Below are positions 37,619 to 42,675 of a DNA stretch of 42,675 nt, piece after piece (position 1 is the stretch's first letter; each line of letters opens with the position of its first letter). A program made the translations under genes and the position numbers. The notes under the pieces are model-generated. The model made no database searches. It worked only from the letters and a program-made list of their open reading frames with translations, and was not told the origin of the DNA. Source of the DNA: Clostridia bacterium (GTDB lineage: Bacteria; Bacillota; DTU086); NCBI GenBank assembly GCA_012523575.1, contig JAAYIF010000004.1:1-42675 (forward strand). The letters are read 5' to 3'.

Positions 37619-37675
37619 GGGAATTGCTGATTTTGAAAATTTAAAAGACTATTCAAAAACGGGAGGTATGGAAAC

Positions 37676-38758
37676 ATGAAAAACCTTTTTAAGTCAAGAT
37701 CAACAATGATGAGCCTTTTACTCATAGGCCTTGCTGCCATAATAATAGGCGGCGCAACAATGGCATGGTTTACGGATGACGCAGATGTCGCAGATGCCAC
37801 TTTTACCGCAGGTACTGTTATTGTTGACGCCGATGAGGCCAATATTCAAGTACCTGAAGGCAAGTATTTCGACAATGTTACCCCCGGAGACTGTGCAAAG
37901 GTAACATGGAATATAATCAACAACGGTACAAAAGCTGTAGAACTCAGGGCAAAAATAACAGAAGCCTGGGAAGGTGGACTTTCCACTGACAACGTATTCT
38001 TCTGCCCGCCTGAAGACAGCGACTGGGTTATGTATGAAGATGATAACGGCGATATCTGGCTCTATTACACCGGCGGTCCTGTTCCCGGAACATACGGTGG
38101 AGCAAGTGAAGAGGAAAGAACTGTTCCTTTGACCCTCGTTGTAGGCTTTGACGGTGAACTTACAGATAACGATTATCAAGGCAAAGAGTACACCCTGGGT
38201 GCAGAAGGCAGTATAATCGAAGCTGTTCAAGCTTCAAACGGTGCACCTGAAGCTGTCTGGGGAGAAGTATGGAACACTGTTACTGATCCTAACTATGATT
38301 TTACAGGGCTTGCCAATGCAGCTTACTTCTACAGCGGCAATGGAAACGATATGCCCTGCTGGAATGGTGAAAACAATGGCGACAACGGCGGCGGAGATAA
38401 TGATAATCCGCAAATTTCCTTCGGAATAGAACTGAAATCAGTAAAAGCTGTAGATAGTAACATGTATGGCACTTATCTAAATACCGAAGTGGAGTTTAAG
38501 GTTGTAGACATGACGATAAACGGTGAGAAATTCACTGGCAATAAGGATCTTAATATCAAAGTGAGATGCAAAGATGGCTACTCCGGCAGCCCGCTAGGTT
38601 GGGGTGAATGGCAAGAATTTGACAGAAACAATGTAAGCTTTACTGACGGAGAAAGTAATCAAATAACTGTTAAATATTTAGGCAGAGCAACCAATAGCAT
38701 GGCTGACATTCAGGTTTCTATCGACGGTCATGTAGTCACTTTGCCTTATGAGTCCTAG
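37676..38758 (+). CDS. TasA/camelysin-like surface protein with extra C-terminal domain
   Basis: A 360-residue protein. Residues 1-28 are a SipW-type signal (AAIIIGGATMAWFTDDAD). The camelysin/TasA-like domain spans about 29-215 (TFTAGTVIVDADEANIQVP, FFCPPEDSDWVMYEDDNGD). A Gly/Asp/Asn-rich linker (NNGDNGGGDNDN) lies near residue 235-245, followed by a separate beta-type domain of about 115 residues (SFGIELKSVKAVDSN). TasA-like proteins polymerise into extracellular fibres; that role is inferred here. It is preceded by c-di-GMP riboswitch A and followed by a GC-rich hairpin. It is the intact paralogue of the frameshifted gene at 34538-35636. Confidence 0.85.
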   Translation: MKNLFKSRSTMMSLLLIGLAAIIIGGATMAWFTDDADVADATFTAGTVIVDADEANIQVPEGKYFDNVTPGDCAKVTWNIINNGTKAVELRAKITEAWEGGLSTDNVFFCPPEDSDWVMYEDDNGDIWLYYTGGPVPGTYGGASEEERTVPLTLVVGFDGELTDNDYQGKEYTLGAEGSIIEAVQASNGAPEAVWGEVWNTVTDPNYDFTGLANAAYFYSGNGNDMPCWNGENNGDNGGGDNDNPQISFGIELKSVKAVDSNMYGTYLNTEVEFKVVDMTINGEKFTGNKDLNIKVRCKDGYSGSPLGWGEWQEFDRNNVSFTDGESNQITVKYLGRATNSMADIQVSIDGHVVTLPYES

Positions 38759-38788
38759 GCTAGCAAAAATACTGTAGCTAAGATTTTT

Positions 38789-38822
38789 CCGGCATGCCGC
38801 CCACATCGGAGCGGTATGCCGG
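38789..38822 (+). terminator. GC-rich hairpin after the TasA-like gene
   Basis: CCGGCATGCCGC and GCGGTATGCCGG form a twelve-pair stem (one G-U) with a ten-base loop. No T-run follows, so it may be a partial terminator or a 3' stability element that sets the level of the abundant fibre protein. Confidence 0.5.
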
Positions 38823-38906
38823 CCCTCTAAATATATGAACTACTACTTAAGAAACCATTTTTAAGCTTGCAGGCAGACCATAACATCCCGAAAGGGGGGA
38901 AAGCGC

Positions 38907-39746
38907 GTGAAGCAATGGAAAGCAAAATTTCCTGCAGCCGTACTTATTGCCGCTATAGCTGTTATGCTCCTTTGTTCCAGCACATATGCAGCAAAGGGCT
39001 ACAAGTTTGAAGGTGAAGCAAGCGGGATAGTAATAACGTCTTATCCCACAGGGGAAGACACTGAAAATTTAGCCCCCGGTGATAAGAGAAGTTCAAGGCT
39101 TAGGCTCAGGAACACGAACAGTGAAGCAGTGGTCACGGTTTACATCAGGACGAACATAACGAAAAAGATTTTTGGCAGGAATAACGCTGATCTGGCAGAC
39201 GTCCTCCATCTTGTCATAAAAGACGGAGACAGGGTTATAACCGACGCCACCTTTAACGGCGCAGCCGCTATGGGCAATGTATTAATAGGAAACATGAACC
39301 CCGGAGATGAAAAGTATCTTGACTTTTTTGTTGACCTTCCGGGCCCGGAAACAGGAAATGATTATCAGGGCGCGTCTATTGACGTTAACTGGACTTTCAC
39401 CACTGAAGTCGCCGCAGGCGGAGGTGGCGGTGGTGGAGGCGGTGGCGGCGGAGGAGGCGGAACAGAGCCTCCTGGTGAAGAAACCACCGTAGAGGAAGAA
39501 GAGGTCCCCGGCGGACCTGCCGAAACACCCGATGAGGGTACACCTGGCGAAGGTGAGGAAGGTGAACCTGACGAAGACATAATTATTATTGAGGAAGAAG
39601 AAATACCCGGAGGTCCAGCCACCTCTCCCACTTTTCCTAAAATGCCGAAGACCGGAGAAATCCCGCTGATATTCTTTTACGGCGCAGGTCTTGCTGCAAT
39701 AGCCATGGGGGTTGCCATTGGAAAGAAGAGCGGGCGTAAAAATTAG
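38907..39746 (+). CDS. Sortase-anchored surface protein with MPKTG motif
   Basis: A 279-residue protein. Residues 1-28 are an ordinary signal peptide (VMLLCSSTYAAKG), not the SipW type. A beta domain of about 140 residues follows (RLRLRNTNSEAVVTVYIRTN, GDEKYLDFFVDLPGPETGND). Then come 15 glycines (39417-39461), an acidic Pro-rich region with two copies of EEEE(V/I)PGGPA, and a C-terminal sorting signal: MPKTG, a hydrophobic segment and a basic tail (KKSGRKN). It would be covalently attached by the sortase whose gene follows directly. The polyglycine and acidic repeats look like a wall-spanning linker. GTG 38907 has AAAGGGGGG upstream. Confidence 0.85.
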   Translation: MKQWKAKFPAAVLIAAIAVMLLCSSTYAAKGYKFEGEASGIVITSYPTGEDTENLAPGDKRSSRLRLRNTNSEAVVTVYIRTNITKKIFGRNNADLADVLHLVIKDGDRVITDATFNGAAAMGNVLIGNMNPGDEKYLDFFVDLPGPETGNDYQGASIDVNWTFTTEVAAGGGGGGGGGGGGGGGTEPPGEETTVEEEEVPGGPAETPDEGTPGEGEEGEPDEDIIIIEEEEIPGGPATSPTFPKMPKTGEIPLIFFYGAGLAAIAMGVAIGKKSGRKN

Positions 39747-39750
39747 CAGC

Positions 39751-40338
39751 TTGAAAAAAATACTTGCTTCAGCGCTTGTCCTTCTGGGTATTGTGCTCAT
39801 ATCCTTTCCTTACCTGGAAGAAGCCTTTTCCCGTTACTGGCAGAAAAGGCTTCTTTCAGAGTGGAATAAAAACCTGAAACAGATTGAGGTCGTGCCTATT
39901 GAAACAGAGGATGAAAGCCTTTTATCCCCCGGGGGAGAAATTCTTGGAGTTTTAAAGATAAATTCCATAAATTTAAGTCTCCCCGTACTCTCGGGGTTAA
40001 ATCAGGCAAACCTTAAAGTAGGCGTTTCATGGTTGGAAGACAGCGCGCCGGTGGAAAGTGATAAAGGAAACACCATACTTGCGGGGCACAGGGGGAGGTC
40101 CTACAGCCGCCTTTTAAACAGGCTCGGCGAGGTGAATACAGGAGATAAAGTCGTAGTGGAGACAAAAAACGGCGTTTTTGCCTTTAGGGTTTTCAACAAA
40201 AAAATCGTGCCTCCAAAAGACACTTCCCTTTTACTACCCACTAAAGATAAAGTACTCACAATAGTCACGTGTCACCCGGCGATAAAACCGACGCACAGAC
40301 TGATAATACAGGCTGAGCCGGAAAAAGAGGGAGGATAA
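39751..40338 (+). CDS. srtD: Class D-like sortase
   Basis: A 195-residue sortase. An N-terminal membrane anchor spans about residues 3-22. The catalytic residues are clear: His in LAGHRGRSYSRLL (about 113), Cys in LTIVTCHPAIKPT (about 175) and Arg in THRLIIQ (about 185). Length and the TCHP motif resemble class D/E sortases. The anchored substrate is probably the MPKTG protein just upstream. I chose TTG 39751, four bases after the previous stop; a longer frame from TTG 39712 overlaps the upstream gene and neither has a strong ribosome binding site, so translation is probably coupled. Class D is a best guess. Confidence 0.85.
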   Translation: MKKILASALVLLGIVLISFPYLEEAFSRYWQKRLLSEWNKNLKQIEVVPIETEDESLLSPGGEILGVLKINSINLSLPVLSGLNQANLKVGVSWLEDSAPVESDKGNTILAGHRGRSYSRLLNRLGEVNTGDKVVVETKNGVFAFRVFNKKIVPPKDTSLLLPTKDKVLTIVTCHPAIKPTHRLIIQAEPEKEGG

Positions 40339-40442
40339 TAAAATTTCTGATTTTTTTCTAAAAAAATTTTGTTTTTTCTGGTGTTTTTTACCTGTGTGTG
40401 CTAAAATAGGTAAGTGGGAGTAAGTAAAAGTAAATAGGTACT

Positions 40443-40530
40443 GAAAAAGGCAAACCTACCGAAAGGTAGGGACGCAAAGCCACGAGTCTAAGGTTTTAAA
40501 GTTTTTTAAAACTATGATGGTCGGGCTGCC
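40443..40530 (+). ncRNA. Cyclic di-GMP-I (GEMM) riboswitch, copy B
   Basis: Close to the GEMM consensus: AAGGCAAACC, the GAAA tetraloop (CCGAAAGG), GGGACGCAAAGCCACGAGTC, a long second stem (TTTTAAAG.TTTTTTAAAA) and the 3' segment GGTCGGGCTGCC. It begins about 105 bases after the sortase stop. The next 12 bases (CCAGTAAGAATT) mimic the right arm of the terminator that follows. Confidence 0.92.
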
Positions 40531-40555
40531 AGTAAGAATTAAGCGTTTAGCACAG

Positions 40556-40593
40556 AATCCTTATTGGTTGCCCAATAAGGATTTTTATTTTTT
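40556..40593 (+). terminator. Riboswitch-B terminator with antiterminator mimic
   Basis: AATCCTTATTGG-TTGC-CCAATAAGGATT followed by TTTATTTTTT: a twelve-pair stem. The upstream sequence CCAGTAAGAATT (40529-40540) is 10 of 12 identical to the terminator's right arm and so can pair with its left arm instead. Its first two bases belong to the aptamer's closing stem. This is a normal transcription-control layout. Confidence 0.8.
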
Positions 40594-40603
40594 ACTCTGG
40601 AAT

Positions 40604-40666
40604 CAAGTGCGCGGCCGCTGGTAGGAGCGGACTTTTCCTTCTCCTATCCTTCAGGCCTGGCACTTG
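40604..40666 (+). ncRNA. Structured linker between riboswitches B and C
   Basis: Nested stems: CAAGTGC/GCACTTG outermost, GGCC/GGCC next, and TAGGAG/CTCCTA innermost with a 13-base loop. It ends where aptamer C begins, so it could fold between the two aptamers. No known RNA family recognised; a NotI site (GCGGCCGC) lies inside. Confidence 0.45.
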
Positions 40667-40743
40667 AAAAAGGCAAACCTGTCGAAAGGCAGGGACGCAA
40701 AGTCGCGAGTCTAAGGCCTTCGGGCTATGACAGTCGGACTGCC
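40665..40743 (+). ncRNA. Cyclic di-GMP-I (GEMM) riboswitch, copy C
   Basis: AAGGCAAACC, CGAAAGG, GGGACGCAAAGTCGCGAGTC and CAGTCGGACTGCC match the aptamer. The first half is nearly identical to copy B (recent duplication). It lies just 36 bases before the gene at 40780. Confidence 0.92.
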
Positions 40744-40776
40744 AAGTAAAACTTCCACAAAAATAAGTGGAAAGGC
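40741..40776 (+). promoter_or_regulatory. Possible ribosome-binding-site hairpin after riboswitch C
   Basis: CTTCCAC pairs with GTGGAAAG, and the aptamer's last bases GCC can extend it with GGC. The right arm contains GGAAAGG, the best Shine-Dalgarno candidate for the gene at 40780. Formation of the aptamer's closing stem would compete for GCC. Confidence 0.45.
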
Positions 40777-40779
40777 TGG

Positions 40780-41610
40780 GTGAAGGATATGCGAAGGAAT
40801 GTTCTATTCTGTCTCTTTACAGCGGTTGTTTTTGTGTTTCTGCTTTCGGGCACTATTACAGCTTGGCCTGCGGTGGCAGTTGCCGGTGACACATCGGTCA
40901 GTTTTGAGCCCGTTCCTGGCGGAGCGGTTACCTTAAACTACGCCCTTGATACGCAGAAAAAACTAAAAGTAATGGTGGAGAAAAACGGAAAGGCACTTTA
41001 CTATAACCTTAAAGGCGGTTCCGGGACAGAGGTTTTCCCGCTGCAGATGGGAAGCGGCACTTATACATTCGCCCTACTTGAAAACCTGGACGGCAACCGC
41101 TACAAGGTCGTTGCCAAAAAAACGATGGACGTAAATATTGAAAACAACCTCAACGTCTACCTCCAATCCGTCCAGATTGTGAAGTGGGATTACAATGACG
41201 CTGCCGTAAAAAAAGCCGCTGAATTAACAAAAGGGCTCCAAAGCGATGGAGAAAAGGTTGCGGCTATATATAATTACGTTGTTAAAAACTACAACTACGA
41301 CTACGGCAAGCTGGGTGCACTTCCCTCTGACTACGTTCCCGATATAAACAGGACGGAAAGAGAGAAAAAGGGCATATGCTACGATTTTAGCTCCCTGTTC
41401 GCCTCGATGCTCAGAAGTGTTGGAATTCCTACAAAACTGGTCAAGGGGTACGCCACTGGCGTAGAAGGGTATCATGCATGGAACGAGGTATACATCGGGG
41501 GCAAGTGGTATATTGTAGACACCTCCTATGACATACAAATGAGAGAGAAAGGCGTGTCTTACCAAATGTACAAAAAAGCTGAAAACTACAATAAGGTAAG
41601 CGAGTTTTAA
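40780..41610 (+). CDS. Secreted transglutaminase-like protein
   Basis: A 276-residue exported protein. Residues about 1-36 form a signal peptide (VFVFLLSGTITAWPAVAVAG). An N-terminal beta region follows, then a transglutaminase-like cysteine protease fold at about 145-270. The triad is visible: Cys in KKGICYDFSSLFASMLRSVG (about 200), His in GYHAWNEVYI (about 230) and Asp in WYIVDTSYD (about 245). Such enzymes cross-link or cleave proteins or peptidoglycan stems; cross-linking of the neighbouring surface proteins is an attractive inference. It is directly controlled by tandem c-di-GMP riboswitches. GTG 40780 or ATG 40789 may be the start; ribosome binding site spacing is poor for both. Confidence 0.85.
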   Translation: MKDMRRNVLFCLFTAVVFVFLLSGTITAWPAVAVAGDTSVSFEPVPGGAVTLNYALDTQKKLKVMVEKNGKALYYNLKGGSGTEVFPLQMGSGTYTFALLENLDGNRYKVVAKKTMDVNIENNLNVYLQSVQIVKWDYNDAAVKKAAELTKGLQSDGEKVAAIYNYVVKNYNYDYGKLGALPSDYVPDINRTEREKKGICYDFSSLFASMLRSVGIPTKLVKGYATGVEGYHAWNEVYIGGKWYIVDTSYDIQMREKGVSYQMYKKAENYNKVSEF

Positions 41611-41640
41611 GGCGAAAGAAGATTGATATAAAAGAAAAAA

Positions 41641-41672
41641 GAAGCCGGGCTAAACCACCGGCTTCTTTTTTT
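41641..41672. terminator. Bidirectional terminator between converging genes
   Basis: GAAGCCGG-GCTAAACCA-CCGGCTTC with seven T on the plus-strand side and a TTTTTTCTTTT tract on the minus-strand side. It serves both the transglutaminase-like gene and the lipoprotein gene. Confidence 0.9.
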
Positions 41673-41692
41673 AAACTTATTGCAAGGGAAAG

Positions 41693-42235
41693 TCATAATA
41701 ATTCTTGTTCTGTAATTAACCATTTGCCATTTATGTATTCTAAAGTATAAATTGATTCAAAGGGCACCCCAAGTTCACTTTTCGTAAAATCTGAATCTTC
41801 AATTATGTGAACTACTATTTTATCTTTTTTCCTTTCTATCACCTGAAAAGTTACTTCTGACATATCTAATCTTTTACGATCATAAAACGGAAATAAGGCA
41901 GCAAGATTTCCCCATCCTTCACAATTACTTTCATAAAAATCACTATAATTATTAACAATGTCTTCCGAATAATGCTCAAGTAATCTTAATTTTACCTCTT
42001 CAAAGGGAGGCTTTTCTTGAACGCTTATCCCTTCATATAAAGCTAAATTGAAAACATCTACGGCCGTTTTCTCCGCTTTATGAATAATATCTTTAACTTC
42101 TGCATCAGTTAATAACTTTTGCTCTTTTTCAGCATTAGTTTGCTCACTATCTTTATTTATTCCGCAGCCTGAAGTACTAACAAGTATAATTAATATCAAA
42201 GAAATTACTAGAAATCTTTTTGAAATTTTAATCAC
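41693..42235 (-). CDS. Putative lipoprotein, function unknown
   Basis: A 180-residue protein with a lipoprotein signal (ILIILVSTSGCG, Cys at about 24). The mature part has a charged helix region and ends in a beta segment resembling NTF2/DUF-type folds (FESIYTLEYINGKWLITEQ), a common C-terminal strand pair in small clostridial lipoproteins. No catalytic motif is visible. It is convergent with the surface locus and AT-richer than its neighbours. It starts with GTG 42235, with AAAGGAAA unusually close upstream. I do not recognise the family. Confidence 0.7.
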   Translation of the reverse strand: MIKISKRFLVISLILIILVSTSGCGINKDSEQTNAEKEQKLLTDAEVKDIIHKAEKTAVDVFNLALYEGISVQEKPPFEEVKLRLLEHYSEDIVNNYSDFYESNCEGWGNLAALFPFYDRKRLDMSEVTFQVIERKKDKIVVHIIEDSDFTKSELGVPFESIYTLEYINGKWLITEQELL

Positions 42236-42564
42236 TTTCCTTTCATAGATTTTGATTTTGTTAAAAATTATACGTTATTCCCAGTCTTTTGTCATTATAT
42301 TAATTCATTATTTCGGCCTATGCCTATTATAGGCTATAAAGCGCGTCCCAGCTGTTTCCGGAAAAGCACCCCTTGAAATCTGCCACTATAAGTCATCAAA
42401 ATACCGCCAAATAATGAGGTCTTCAACACCCAGCTTATGCCGGACGTTTTTACTTGCTTTATCTTTTTTACTCCGTCCCATTCGCTCATATAAGTCAAAA
42501 TGCCAGAGCTTTATGTATTGCAATTCCCTCTTTCACAGTTTAATTTCTTCCGGTTCAGATTCCT
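42236..42564. other. Gene-poor end region, apparently decayed
   Basis: No convincing complete gene. On the minus strand a short frame (MGRSKKDKASKNVRHKLGVE, stop near 42410) and other fragments appear in different frames, as expected for a decayed gene or mobile element. The plus-strand frame starting at 42414 has no ribosome binding site and looks like an artefact. Confidence 0.4.
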
Positions 42565-42675
42565 CTATGGGCGATGTTTACGGACCCACTTCATGCCCAA
42601 ATAGCTGGGTTCGGGCAGGCCCACTTCATGCGCGACGCGCGCTGTGGGCATATCGCTGGATGATAGCAGGTTGAG
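42565..42675 (-). CDS. C-terminal fragment resembling an AraC-type helix-turn-helix, cut by the window edge
   Basis: The minus strand from 42675 to the TAG at 42567-42565 encodes 36 residues, including MPTARVAHEVGLPEPSYLGM. The pattern (x-V-A-x-E-V-G-x-x-x-x-S-Y-L) resembles the second helix-turn-helix of AraC regulators (IAxxVGFxxxSYFxxxF). It ends about ten residues earlier than usual, so it may be truncated. A transposase fragment is an alternative. Confidence 0.3.
   Translation of the reverse strand, partial: LNLLSSSDMPTARVAHEVGLPEPSYLGMKWVRKHRP

Noticed and set aside
42414-42674. 86-codon plus-strand frame at the window end
   Set aside because: No ribosome binding site and no recognisable protein features; the minus strand shows a plausible helix-turn-helix fragment instead.

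Overview
The window comes from a spore-forming, anaerobic member of the Clostridia (Bacillota). Evidence: a large set of sporulation genes (yabP, yabQ, spoVT, yabG, a SpoIID-like lytic enzyme, a SPOCS/LysM coat-type protein, a Spo0E-like phosphatase), an anaerobe-type hybrid-cluster protein, GGAGG-type ribosome binding sites with many TTG/GTG starts, and promoter sequences that resemble sigma-A, sigma-E, sigma-G and sigma-K sites. I cannot name the genus.

Region 1 (1-17.8 kb, almost all on the minus strand) is the conserved origin-proximal block also seen in Bacillus subtilis, here read backwards: ispE, a GntR regulator, a nucleotidyltransferase, glmU, prs, ctc (L25), pth, a PrsW-like membrane protein, mfd, prsA, spoVT, yabN/mazG, HU, rqcP/yabO, a SpoIID-like lipoprotein, yabP and yabQ. 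Only the PRC-barrel gene is on the plus strand. The left edge holds a cluster of DnaA boxes.

Region 2 (17.8-27.6 kb) is an accessory stretch lying between ispE and veg. It holds a ComFB-like gene, a DUF1540 gene, hcp with a CRP/FNR-type operator, a decayed MFS transporter, a YczE-like membrane protein, a glutamate-synthase-like flavoprotein with a leader terminator, lgt, a Spo0E-like gene and the three-repeat SPOCS/LysM gene. A structured ~165-bp repeat occurs four times between 0.2 and 24.5 kb (one copy deleted, one inverted).

Region 3 (27.7-31.9 kb) resumes the conserved block: veg, yabG, a LysM/SleB hydrolase (plus strand), a 36-residue protein, ykuK and rsmA.

Region 4 (32.3-41.6 kb, all plus strand) is the most interesting part: a surface-structure locus. 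It starts with a SARP-type (winged helix + BTAD) regulator whose C-terminus resembles a GGDEF domain without the active-site motif. Next come a SipW-type signal peptidase, several proteins with SipW-type signal peptides (two camelysin/TasA-like, one Ser/Gly-rich, one short), an MPKTG-anchored protein, its sortase, and a secreted transglutaminase-like protein. Three c-di-GMP-I (GEMM) riboswitch aptamers lie in this locus. Two transcription units begin with the same array of 11-bp-period direct repeats placed exactly 10 bp before a -10 element, the layout expected for a SARP binding site. One TasA-like gene is frameshifted and one small gene has an in-frame TGA. My working model is a surface fibre or matrix system controlled by a local SARP regulator and by c-di-GMP. 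The window ends with an unrelated lipoprotein and a poorly readable, apparently decayed end.
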